Shown in pieces: positions 5,731 to 12,747 of a DNA stretch of 12,747 bases. Under the pieces are notes generated by a model. It searched no databases. It saw nothing but the letters and a program-made list of their open reading frames with translations, and was not told the origin of the DNA. Position numbers and translations under genes: made by a program. Each line of letters starts with the position of its first letter. Positions within the stretch are counted from its first letter, which is position 1. Source of the stretch: Bacteroides sp. (GTDB taxonomy: Bacteria > Bacteroidota > Bacteroidia > Bacteroidales > Bacteroidaceae); the NCBI RefSeq assembly GCF_030151085.1, contig NZ_JASLER010000032.1, forward strand, positions 1-12,747. The letters are read 5' to 3'.

Positions 5731-8136
5731 ATGGAAAAGCACTTATATCTTTTCGTCATCGCGGCATTCATTCTACTAACAGCGTGTAGTAAAAGCACTG
5801 CCCCGGACCCCATCAAACTGACCTGCAATATCAATACTTTCGATGCCCCGATATCATGTATAAACCAGTCTCCCACTGATCCCGATAAGCTCTATATCGG
5901 ACAGGAAGATGGTTGCTTCATCGAAAAAGTCGTCAACAATTACCATACATATTCCATAAACAGCAACCGCAGAATATACGACATCCTGGAGTACACCCAA
6001 GATACCCTATTCATAGGCACCCGGGATGCAGGTCTGAAACTGTTTACCAAAACTTCCGAACAGACGCAATCTTACTACATCAAAGACAAGAATCTGAATT
6101 ATTCCGTATATAGCCTTGCCCGGGACGACGCCAATCAGATATTATACGTCGGTACAAGTAATGGTCTGTACCAACTGAAACTTCAAGATAAAAACAGTTG
6201 CCACGAACTGCTTCCGGTCAGAATCGGTAAAGGCGACAAGAATTGTAGCATCAACAAAGTATTGATAAAAGACAAGAAGCTTTACATCGCCAGCGACTTA
6301 GGCTTGTTCATCGTACAGCACCCGGAACAAGATTTTAAGCGTCCTGTCATCGACTCCCTGACAACCAACATCAGTATCTACAACGATACCGTATATGCCT
6401 TATTGGAGAATGCCATTATCAAAGTAGCTCCCAATAAAGAGAAAACCTTGATGCGCAAAGGTAAATATTACCTGTACGCACAAGGACCTAACAAAGCTGA
6501 ATGGTTCATCACAGGTAATTCTATTTTATACATCCAAGACCAACAAACTTTGGTATATGAACTACCCGACGGAATCAGCATCACCGCCAAGCAACTAGGA
6601 GCCCTAGGGAATGATTTCCTATACCTGGCATGCAAAGAAGCACTGCTTGCCTTTGCTCTGCGCCAGCATTCCGCCGATTCAGAAAACAACGTGATTGCAG
6701 TCAGCGCCAAGAGAACCGGAGACAGCATCTATTTTATCACCGATGACCTCCGACTGCATCTGTACAAGTTCATCTACAATCATCCGGAATCCAAATCCAA
6801 ATCTTTGGGTCCCATCGAAGGCTTGGATGTAACCGGCAACGACATCATTCGATTTCTTGAGACCGACAAGAATACTTTCTTTCTGGCAACCCGAAAGAAA
6901 CTCTACAAAATAAAGAACAACAAGGCAGAGATTATTTTGCAGTTCAGCAATTCCAAAGGCCAGAATAATATCACCACCCTATACTATTCCCCAGCAGAAC
7001 AACGTCTTTATATCGGAACAAGAAGATACCTCGGCATCGTAGATGATAAAGCGAAGCGCATCGTCACCCCCATCCCCATCGTTCCCAACCAAGCCCCCAA
7101 AGACACCATTGATGCTTATATCACCGGAATTTGCGAGAACGGAGATAGCATCTATGTTGCTACCTTAAACAAAGGATTGTATGGAAAACCTCTAAAGAAA
7201 GAACAAGCCCCCTTCCAGCAGATACGTGATTTGTCAGATTACGAAAGCACCTACGGCCTAATAGCCAACGGAAAAAATATCTATTTGAATACCTCACTAG
7301 GCATCGTCAACGAAGCCAACTCCAAACTTCTCCCAATCAGACATGTAAAGGACATCGCCGGTGTACTCGAAAAGAATCCCAACGAAGGCTTCTTTATCCT
7401 TTATTACTATGGTTTGAGCTTCCAAGGTCCGGACAGCCCCGAAGTCCCCACACCTTTGTTCAATGATTTAGCTTTCAGCAAGTCTTGCATCGCCGTCAAC
7501 GGACGTAAAGCCGTAGTAGGATGCAAGTCAGGCTTGTTCCTTTTCGACGGCAAAGCCGAACTAACCCCCATTTCCATAGCAAAAGAGAAGTACTCCTATA
7601 CTATCTACCTCCTCATTTCAGCCATAACCCTCATAATATCCATTGGCATCTTCTTCCTTTTGAAAAGAAAGAAACAAACCTTCCAGAGCCCATCGGAAGC
7701 CAACTTGGATGAAAAAAGGATAATTTTGGATGATCCCACAGATAATTTGGACGAGATAGAGAAAGATATTCAAGCCATCGACAAGCAAGCAAAACTATTC
7801 TTCGACACCCTGGGAATCAAAAAAACCGAAGCCGAAGAAGACATGCGCCGTGAACTGAAACAAATCTGCCTCGACTTTGCCGACAAGCATCCGGAATTAG
7901 GCAAACTATCCTTTATGAAGCGCAGAGGCAAAGAACGCTACTTCATCACCATACTACTATTTATAGAGGATATCGACGCTAACATCATCTCAAGAGTATT
8001 AGATGTAGATCAAGCAACAGTAACCCGCCACAAATATAATGTCCGGAAAGAAATAGAACAACTCTACCCCGAAAATGAACCTGATTACAACATTATCCGC
8101 CTGCTCTACGAACGCGTAAGCACAAGAAAGAAATAA
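5731..8136 (+). CDS. Membrane-spanning beta-propeller sensor/transcription regulator (one-component)
   Basis: The 801-aa product starts at ATG 5731, giving a lipoprotein-type signal (MEKHLYLFVIAAFILLTAC, lipobox LTAC, Cys19). Residues about 40-610 form a series of blade motifs such as LYIGQEDGCFI, LFIGTRDAGLKLF, LYVGTSNGLYQL, LYIASDLGLFIV, LYIGTRRYLGIV, IYVATLNKGLYG and AVVGCKSGLFLFDG; I count about 13, which would suit two seven-bladed propellers. One TM helix follows (622-644), then KRKKQ, a charged coiled-coil-like linker (about 665-725) and a C-terminal helix-turn-helix (about 737-782, recognition region DQATVTRHKYNVRKEI). The layout resembles the sensor half of Bacteroides hybrid two-component systems, but there is no Y_Y_Y domain, histidine kinase or receiver. 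It should sense a periplasmic ligand and bind DNA directly from the membrane. The target may be the downstream phosphatase-porin unit; that is inference. Confidence 0.85.
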   Translation: MEKHLYLFVIAAFILLTACSKSTAPDPIKLTCNINTFDAPISCINQSPTDPDKLYIGQEDGCFIEKVVNNYHTYSINSNRRIYDILEYTQDTLFIGTRDAGLKLFTKTSEQTQSYYIKDKNLNYSVYSLARDDANQILYVGTSNGLYQLKLQDKNSCHELLPVRIGKGDKNCSINKVLIKDKKLYIASDLGLFIVQHPEQDFKRPVIDSLTTNISIYNDTVYALLENAIIKVAPNKEKTLMRKGKYYLYAQGPNKAEWFITGNSILYIQDQQTLVYELPDGISITAKQLGALGNDFLYLACKEALLAFALRQHSADSENNVIAVSAKRTGDSIYFITDDLRLHLYKFIYNHPESKSKSLGPIEGLDVTGNDIIRFLETDKNTFFLATRKKLYKIKNNKAEIILQFSNSKGQNNITTLYYSPAEQRLYIGTRRYLGIVDDKAKRIVTPIPIVPNQAPKDTIDAYITGICENGDSIYVATLNKGLYGKPLKKEQAPFQQIRDLSDYESTYGLIANGKNIYLNTSLGIVNEANSKLLPIRHVKDIAGVLEKNPNEGFFILYYYGLSFQGPDSPEVPTPLFNDLAFSKSCIAVNGRKAVVGCKSGLFLFDGKAELTPISIAKEKYSYTIYLLISAITLIISIGIFFLLKRKKQTFQSPSEANLDEKRIILDDPTDNLDEIEKDIQAIDKQAKLFFDTLGIKKTEAEEDMRRELKQICLDFADKHPELGKLSFMKRRGKERYFITILLFIEDIDANIISRVLDVDQATVTRHKYNVRKEIEQLYPENEPDYNIIRLLYERVSTRKK

Positions 8137-8165
8137 ACTTCATATTTATATTACTAAAAGAGTAG

Positions 8166-8204
8166 CATTGGAAAGATTTTTATCCGTCTTTCCAATGTTT
8201 TTTT
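8166..8204 (+). terminator. Strong rho-independent terminator after the regulator gene
   Basis: CATTGGAAAGA (8166-8176) and TCTTTCCAATG (8187-8197) form a perfect 11-bp stem with a 10-nt loop, followed by seven Ts (8198-8204). It isolates the regulator transcript from the phosphatase-porin unit. Confidence 0.93.
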
Positions 8205-8219
8205 CATCCTTTTTTCTAC

Positions 8220-8270
8220 TAGGACAATCTTGTCATACGAAAGGATTGAAAAAGTATTTTTAGGATAATC
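8220..8270 (+). promoter_or_regulatory. Repeated decamer TAGGAYAATC upstream of the phosphatase promoter, possible operator
   Basis: TAGGACAATC (8220-8229) and TAGGATAATC (8261-8270) differ at one base and are 41 bp apart, close to four helical turns. The first is also the left half of a dyad, GACAA-TC-TTGTC (8223-8234). The second sits between the -33 and -7 regions. A wider inverted pair, ATCCTTT (8206-8212) and AAAGGAT (8240-8246), encloses the dyad. Regulator binding is inferred only. Confidence 0.4.
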
Positions 8271-8286
8271 ACGAACGTTACTTTTG
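8257..8286 (+). promoter_or_regulatory. Predicted promoter of the phosphatase-porin unit
   Basis: TACTTTTG (8279-8286) is an exact TAnnTTTG -7 element, with a T-rich -33 region (TTTT, 8257-8260) at 18 bases. Transcription would start near 8293, leaving a leader of about 108 nt. Confidence 0.7.
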
Positions 8287-8292
8287 CTCCCA

Positions 8293-8400
8293 TCAAACAC
8301 GAGCCACCCGGCAAGAGTCCGACAGCTCGAGTATGATAAAAACGTTTTTCGAAAAACCTATAAACCTTTTTAGTAATAACCGTTTAAAACATCCTTTATC
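8293..8400 (+). promoter_or_regulatory. Structured leader of the phosphatase gene with palindrome GTTTTTCGAAAAAC
   Basis: The predicted leader contains CGAGC (8300-8304) paired with GCTCG (8325-8329), then a perfect 14-bp palindrome GTTTTTCGAAAAAC (8344-8357). The rest is AT-rich up to ATG 8401. Neither element matches a riboswitch I know. The palindrome could be an RNA hairpin or a protein-binding dyad. Confidence 0.4.
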
Positions 8401-9177
8401 ATGAAAACAAAATTTACCTTACTTCTATTGTGTTGCGTCCTTTCATTCAATGTATTTGCACAAGAAAAAAAGATTAAAGACACAAGAACCAATCCTGATT
8501 TATACTTCCTTGAAGAGTCAGAAGTAGCTAACAGTTTAGATTTATTGCCTCCTCCTCCCGAAGCCGGAACTATCCTTTTCTTATACGACAAGGAACGTTA
8601 TGACTGGGGAAAACTACAAAGAGATACTCCAAGAGGAGATCAAGCCGCACAAGACGCCCGCGTAGATGGCAATGGTGTACCTTTGGCTTTCTCTGAAGCA
8701 TTCGGAATCGAGATATCTAAAGAAAAAACTCCTGAGATTCATAAACTCATAATTAATATGAGAGAAGATGCAGGCGACTTGGCTACCCGCGACGCAAAGA
8801 ACCACTACATGCGTGTCCGCCCTTTCAGCTTCTTCAATGAGATGACCTGCAATCCTGAACAACAAAAGGAACTTTCAACCAACGGTTCATATCCTTCAGG
8901 ACATACTGCAATTGGTTGGGCTACCGCACTTGTACTGTCAGAGATCAATCCGGACCGACAAAATGAGATTCTGAAGAGAGGCTTTGAGATGGGACAAAGC
9001 AGAGTAATCTGCGGATACCACTTCCAAAGTGATGTGGATGCAGCTAGAATTGTTTCTAGTGCGGTTGTTGCCCGTCTTCACGCTAATGACGCTTTTATGA
9101 AACAATTGAATAAAGCTAAAGCAGAGTTTGCCAAACTTCAGAAAGCAGGAGCCGTTCAACCAAGTAACCGTAACTAA
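8401..9177 (+). CDS. Secreted class A acid phosphatase, PAP2 superfamily (PhoN-like)
   Basis: This is a periplasmic or secreted phosphomonoesterase of 258 aa that releases phosphate from organic esters. It has a signal peptide ending at VFA-Q (residues 1-20). All three parts of the PAP2 phosphatase signature are intact: K-x6-RP at 133-141, PSGH at 165-168 inside the class A pattern GSYPSGHT, and SR-x5-H-x3-D at 200-211, with His168 and His207 as the catalytic pair. The N-terminal part (DLLPPPPEAGTILFLYDKERYDWG) matches the cap of PhoN-type enzymes. No membrane helices follow the signal, which argues against lipid phosphatases of the superfamily. The porin gene starts 26 bp downstream, so the two form an operon. 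Exact substrate is unknown; inositol phosphates, nucleotides and sugar phosphates are all possible. Confidence 0.92.
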   Translation: MKTKFTLLLLCCVLSFNVFAQEKKIKDTRTNPDLYFLEESEVANSLDLLPPPPEAGTILFLYDKERYDWGKLQRDTPRGDQAAQDARVDGNGVPLAFSEAFGIEISKEKTPEIHKLIINMREDAGDLATRDAKNHYMRVRPFSFFNEMTCNPEQQKELSTNGSYPSGHTAIGWATALVLSEINPDRQNEILKRGFEMGQSRVICGYHFQSDVDAARIVSSAVVARLHANDAFMKQLNKAKAEFAKLQKAGAVQPSNRN

Positions 9178-9203
9178 CCTTAACACCTCTAAAACCGTAT
9201 ATT

Positions 9204-10349
9204 ATGAAAAAAATTATGTTGTTAGGATTGTTCATCCTATCCTTGTTTGCCGTACAGGTGAATGCACAAGAAGAAAAGACATTGAAAGTGAACCCTACCG
9301 GAAGAATTTTGATGGATGGAGGTTTGTTTCACTCCGATAATAAAGAGTTTGTGGATGGAGTAGCCATACCCGATGCCCGTGTAGGTGTTAAAGCATCCTA
9401 CGGAAAGTTCAAAGCAAAAGTAGATATAGGGTATGCATACGGAAAGATAAGTCTGAAAGATATCTTTGTGGAAAGACAACTTTCGTCCCACTCCCTACTA
9501 CGTGTCGGGAACTTCGTCCACCAGTTCGGTTTGCAAAGTTCTACAAGCTCGTCTATGAAGGTCACGATGGAAGAACCTACGAGCAATGAAGCATTCTTTA
9601 ATTCAAGATTGATCGGAGCGATGTATATGTACGATAAAGGAAGCTTCTTCGGTACAGCAAGCGTACATGTAGAAAGCGAAGCACTTAAGAAGAAATCGAA
9701 CGAACTTGGTAAGATGGGATATGGTGCTATGAGCCGCTTGGTATATCGTCCATTGCGCAATGACGGAGCTTTGTTCCAAGTAGGTATATCGGGAGGTTAC
9801 GAAACTCCCAGATACAATAGCGATGAGGCATTGAACCATACCAGTTTTGATCTGGGTGCCAATTTCCCGACCCGTATAGCCAAAGTAAGAGCCGTGAATG
9901 CGCTGATAACAGATGCCAAGAATCTGTTCAAGTTTACTCCGGAACTGGTAGCAGCCTACGGACCTGTAGCATTAGAATCGCAATACTATTTCCTCCAAGT
10001 CAACAGAGAGAAAGGGTTCACGAACTACAAAGCAAGCGGAGTTTACGGCATCCTGAGGGGATTAGTGATTGGCGGTGACTACAAGCATTCGCATACAGAT
10101 TGCGGTATAGCCACTCCGGCTCCCGGTTCATTTGAGTGTGTCCTCGGTTACAACTATACGGATATGTCGGATGCTAAAGCCGAAATCTATGGGGGACGGC
10201 TGAACGATGTTTCGTTTACCGTGAATTATTATCTGAACAAGTATATGATATGGAGATTCAGATACTCATATACCCGGACTACAAACAGGCAGGGAATTGA
10301 CAATCAATCCTTGAATGCATTCCAGACAAGATTCCAAATTATATTTTAA
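9204..10349 (+). CDS. Outer-membrane porin, OprO/OprP (phosphate-selective) family
   Basis: The 381-aa product has a signal peptide (MKKIMLLGLFILSLFAVQVNAQ) and a beta-barrel ending in Phe (FQTRFQIIF). The family pattern is clear near the N-terminus: a start strand GRILMDGG, DARVGVKASYGKFKAKVDIGY, the strand SLKDIFVERQL, then LLRVGNFVHQFGLQSSTSSS and FFNSRLIGAMY, as in OprO/OprP-type porins. In Pseudomonas these take up phosphate or pyrophosphate; Bacteroidota members are often annotated this way without proof. Placement 26 bp after a secreted phosphatase gene supports a role in passing released phosphate through the outer membrane. The gene ends just before a bidirectional terminator, so it is last in the unit. 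Confidence 0.87.
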   Translation: MKKIMLLGLFILSLFAVQVNAQEEKTLKVNPTGRILMDGGLFHSDNKEFVDGVAIPDARVGVKASYGKFKAKVDIGYAYGKISLKDIFVERQLSSHSLLRVGNFVHQFGLQSSTSSSMKVTMEEPTSNEAFFNSRLIGAMYMYDKGSFFGTASVHVESEALKKKSNELGKMGYGAMSRLVYRPLRNDGALFQVGISGGYETPRYNSDEALNHTSFDLGANFPTRIAKVRAVNALITDAKNLFKFTPELVAAYGPVALESQYYFLQVNREKGFTNYKASGVYGILRGLVIGGDYKHSHTDCGIATPAPGSFECVLGYNYTDMSDAKAEIYGGRLNDVSFTVNYYLNKYMIWRFRYSYTRTTNRQGIDNQSLNAFQTRFQIIF

Positions 10350-10364
10350 ACCAACCTTAACTTT

Positions 10365-10406
10365 AAAAGAGGGAGTATGCTGTTCGTTCAGCTTACTCCC
10401 TCTTTT
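10365..10406. terminator. Bidirectional terminator between the convergent porin and thrC genes
   Basis: AAAAGAGGGAGTA (10365-10377) and TACTCCCTCTTTT (10394-10406) form a perfect 13-bp stem. The 16-nt loop carries a further GCTG/CAGC stem (10379-10382, 10389-10392) closed by TTCGTT. T-runs flank it on both strands, so it can end both transcripts. Confidence 0.93.
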
Positions 10407-10418
10407 GCATGTTCGTTA

Positions 10419-11720
10419 TTATAAACTCATCAGATATTGTTTGAAGTCTGCAAAGTCTTTTGACATCGACAAGCTTTTCTTCTCGCCCCGCATAAAGGCT
10501 TGCAGTTTTTCCGGTATCTCTACTGCTTCGCCGATAATCTTCTCTACCGTATCCTTGAACTTAGCCGGATGTGCCGTTTCCAGGAAAACACCCGTCTCGC
10601 CGGGATGAAGTCCTTCTGCTAAGGCACGGAAACCGCAAGCTCCATGAGGATCGAGCAGGTAACGGTCTTCTTTCCAAACCTTTTTCATGGTTTCGGCAAT
10701 CTGCTCGTCGGTATAAGTAGTACCGCTGATTTCGGCAGAAATGTCAGCATGACTGCCTCCATAAAGGTCGAGCACGCGGGCAAAGTTACTCGGATCGCCT
10801 ACGTCCATAGCATTGGCAATGGTAGCAATGCTGGGACGGGGCGAGTAAACACCGGTCTGCAAATATTGGTAGAATATATCATTGCGGTTATTAGAAGCGA
10901 TAAAGCGTTTCACCGGAAGTCCCATGCGCTTACCAAAAAGTCCGGCTGTAATATTACCAAAGTTACCGCTAGGCACACAAATAACTGCATTATCGGCTTT
11001 GCCTGCACGCTTCAACTGCGCGTATGCATAGAAGTAATAGAATGCCTGCGGCAGGAAACGGGCTACATTAATGGAGTTAGCACTGGTCAGTTGCAGGTGT
11101 TCGTTGAGTTCTCCGTCCATGAAAGCAGCTTTTACCAAAGCCTGGCAATCATCGAAAGTACCGTCTATTTCAAGAGCAATAATGTTCTGTCCTAAAGTGG
11201 TGAATTGTTTTTCTTGTATTTCGCTAACTTTGCCTTTCGGATAAAGCACATATACATGAATACCTTCCACACCCAGAAAGCCATTAGCTACGGCACTTCC
11301 CGTATCACCGGAAGTAGCTACCAGTACATTCACCTGCTTTTTTCCTTCTTTGCGGATGAAGTAACCCAAAAGGCGTGCCATGAAGCGGCCACCCACATCT
11401 TTAAAAGCAAGTGTAGGACCGTGGAACAGTTCCAAAGAATAAATATTCTCCGTAACTTGCACCAAAGGAATGTCGAAACTCAATGTATCATATACAATCT
11501 GCTTCAATACATCAGCAGGAACATCTTCTCCAAAGAAAGCATCGGCTACCCGGTAAGCTATTTCCTGAAAACTGAGTGTGTCGATGCTGTCGTAGAATTC
11601 CTGTGGCAATGGTTTGATCGTAAAAGGCATGAAAAGTCCTTTATCTGCGGCAAGTCCACGTACTACCGCTTCTTCAAGGGTAGCTTCGGGGGCTTGTTTA
11701 TTGGTACTATAGTATTTCAT
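10419..11720 (-). CDS. thrC: Threonine synthase
   Basis: This is a PLP-dependent cytoplasmic enzyme of 433 aa that converts O-phosphohomoserine and water to threonine and phosphate. The N-terminus (MKYYSTNKQAPEATLEEAVVRGL..GLFMP) is the threonine synthase N-terminal domain. The PLP lysine is K107 in GPTLAFKDVGGRF, followed by SGDTGSA (137-143), the subfamily motif NSINVARFLPQAFYYF (215-230) and the phosphate-binding PSGNFGNITAG (250-260). Length is normal for the long subfamily. ATG 11720 is six bases after the stop of the apgM-type gene, so the two are cotranscribed. That gene probably makes the phosphohomoserine used here. Confidence 0.97.
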   Translation of the reverse strand: MKYYSTNKQAPEATLEEAVVRGLAADKGLFMPFTIKPLPQEFYDSIDTLSFQEIAYRVADAFFGEDVPADVLKQIVYDTLSFDIPLVQVTENIYSLELFHGPTLAFKDVGGRFMARLLGYFIRKEGKKQVNVLVATSGDTGSAVANGFLGVEGIHVYVLYPKGKVSEIQEKQFTTLGQNIIALEIDGTFDDCQALVKAAFMDGELNEHLQLTSANSINVARFLPQAFYYFYAYAQLKRAGKADNAVICVPSGNFGNITAGLFGKRMGLPVKRFIASNNRNDIFYQYLQTGVYSPRPSIATIANAMDVGDPSNFARVLDLYGGSHADISAEISGTTYTDEQIAETMKKVWKEDRYLLDPHGACGFRALAEGLHPGETGVFLETAHPAKFKDTVEKIIGEAVEIPEKLQAFMRGEKKSLSMSKDFADFKQYLMSL

Positions 11721-11726
11721 TATGGG

Positions 11727-12747
11727 TTATTTCATAAATTCATTAATAAACTCATCTTCTTTCATTAATCCGTAACTGCCATTGCAGACGGCTACTTCGT
11801 CGAAGGTTTCTACCTCGTCCGGCTCAATGCCCGGATACCAAATCAAGAACGGGACAGGTTCGGAGGTATGTGTACGAAGTTCACAAGGTGTAGGATGATC
11901 GGGCAGCACAGCAATGGCAACGGGTTCATCCCAATCTTTTACTGCTTCGTAGATGGGACCTACGGCACGTTTGTCCAGGTTTTCAATAGTGAGTGTCTTC
12001 AAAGGGATATTCCCTTCATGACCCGCCTCATCACTTGCTTCGATATGCAGATAAACAAAATCATCCGTTTTCAATGCATCCAGAGCGGCAGCCACTTTAT
12101 TTTCATAGTTAGTATCGTACAATCCGGTAGCACCTTCTACGGTGAGGCGACGCAATCCGGCATAATAGCCGATACCATTAATCAAATCGACTGCGGAAAT
12201 CACAGCACCCCGTTTCACTTGCGGGAACTTATCGGCAAGGCGTTCCATCTGCGGACGATAACCGGGACTCCACGGCCAAATGCTATTGGCTGGGTCTTTA
12301 CCTTCGGCCATACGCTTTTGGTTGATAGGATGATTCTGCAAGATTACCTGCGAACGCAGGATTAAATCGTTAATAAGGTCGGCAGTCTTTTGAGGGGTTA
12401 AGTCTGCTTGTCCTTCGGGTGTGGTAATATTCTCAGTTCCCGCCATCGGTTTCACCATTAATGGACGGAAAGGTTTTAAAGGAACATCGTGCGGCGGTGT
12501 ACAATCAATACGCTTGTCTCCACCCTGTATCACTAATAAGTGACGGTATTGAACCCCTGTATAGAAACGTACACGCTCATCCCCCAATTGTTCTTGCAGA
12601 TATTTCACCAGCACATCCGCCTCTTCAGTGGTGATATGTCCGGCAGAATGATTCTTGATGTTATCTTCTTCAATGCAGATTATGTTGCAACGCATCGCCA
12701 TTTCGCCCGGCTGCAAATCCACACCAATACTTGCCGCTTCCAATGGA
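11727..12747 (-). CDS. apgM: ApgM-type phosphoglycerate mutase-like protein, probable homoserine kinase (5' end missing)
   Basis: About 340 C-terminal residues are present. The reading frame runs off the right edge; from the family's usual size of about 400 aa, roughly 60-70 N-terminal residues, including the first metal site, are missing. The visible part starts PLEAASIGVDLQPGEMAMRCN, as expected after the family's GRG motif. Metal-binding segments of the alkaline phosphatase superfamily are intact: DEAGHEG (near 12018-12038), VLPDHPTP (near 11889-11915) and RTHTSEPVPF (near 11847-11877). It belongs to the archaeal-type cofactor-independent phosphoglycerate mutases. It is cotranscribed with thrC, and no GHMP-type thrB is visible in the window. 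As I recall, genetic work in Bacteroides assigned the homoserine kinase step to this family, so threonine synthesis is the more likely role than glycolysis. The upstream neighbour, outside the window, is probably thrA. Confidence 0.88.
   Translation of the reverse strand, partial: PLEAASIGVDLQPGEMAMRCNIICIEEDNIKNHSAGHITTEEADVLVKYLQEQLGDERVRFYTGVQYRHLLVIQGGDKRIDCTPPHDVPLKPFRPLMVKPMAGTENITTPEGQADLTPQKTADLINDLILRSQVILQNHPINQKRMAEGKDPANSIWPWSPGYRPQMERLADKFPQVKRGAVISAVDLINGIGYYAGLRRLTVEGATGLYDTNYENKVAAALDALKTDDFVYLHIEASDEAGHEGNIPLKTLTIENLDKRAVGPIYEAVKDWDEPVAIAVLPDHPTPCELRTHTSEPVPFLIWYPGIEPDEVETFDEVAVCNGSYGLMKEDEFINEFMK

Noticed and set aside
5731..8136. Hybrid two-component system sensor
   Set aside because: No histidine kinase H-box, ATPase motifs or receiver domain follow the TM helix; the C-terminus is only a linker and an HTH.

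Overview
The window looks like a chromosomal segment of a Bacteroides or close relative (Bacteroidota). Supporting signs are Bacteroidetes-type -7 promoter elements (TAnnTTTG), a TonB-dependent receptor feeding a PnuC-family thiamine transporter, a class A PhoN-like phosphatase next to an OprO/OprP-type porin, and an apgM-thrC pair. Codon use and GC look even across most of the window. The species cannot be fixed from sequence alone.

Region 1 (1-3710, + strand) is a thiamine-salvage operon under a TPP riboswitch. It encodes an outer-membrane TonB-dependent receptor, an inner-membrane PnuT transporter and thiamine pyrophosphokinase. Together they cover capture at the surface, import and conversion to the cofactor, with the product TPP feeding back on the leader. 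An EamA-family exporter/permease gene (3717-4625, - strand) converges on the end of this operon with only 6 bp between.

Region 2 (4693-5156, + strand) is a small two-gene cassette that looks like a type II toxin-antitoxin module: a 55-aa putative antitoxin overlapping a RelE/ParE-type toxin. Each gene has a purine-rich Shine-Dalgarno-like site, which is unusual for this phylum.

Region 3 (5157-5730) has no protein-coding gene but is dense in structure. It holds a 16-bp dyad and a strictly 22-bp-phased array of about ten diverged units (5255-5480) full of inverted repeats. To its right are an intrinsic terminator, a possible minus-strand small RNA gene (about 5505-5570) with its own promoter, and the plus-strand promoter of the next gene. 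This is the least explained part of the window.

Region 4 (5731-10349, + strand) starts with an 801-aa membrane-spanning regulator: lipoprotein-type signal, about 13-14 beta-propeller blades, one TM helix and a cytoplasmic HTH, with no kinase. After a strong terminator and a new promoter comes a two-gene unit for a secreted PhoN-like phosphatase and a phosphate-selective-type porin, likely acting together in phosphate release and uptake. A repeated decamer upstream of that promoter is a candidate regulator site.

Region 5 (10365-12747, - strand), behind a 13-bp bidirectional terminator, is threonine synthase (thrC) preceded by an apgM-type phosphoglycerate-mutase-like gene cut by the window edge. 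In Bacteroides this second protein probably supplies the homoserine kinase step.
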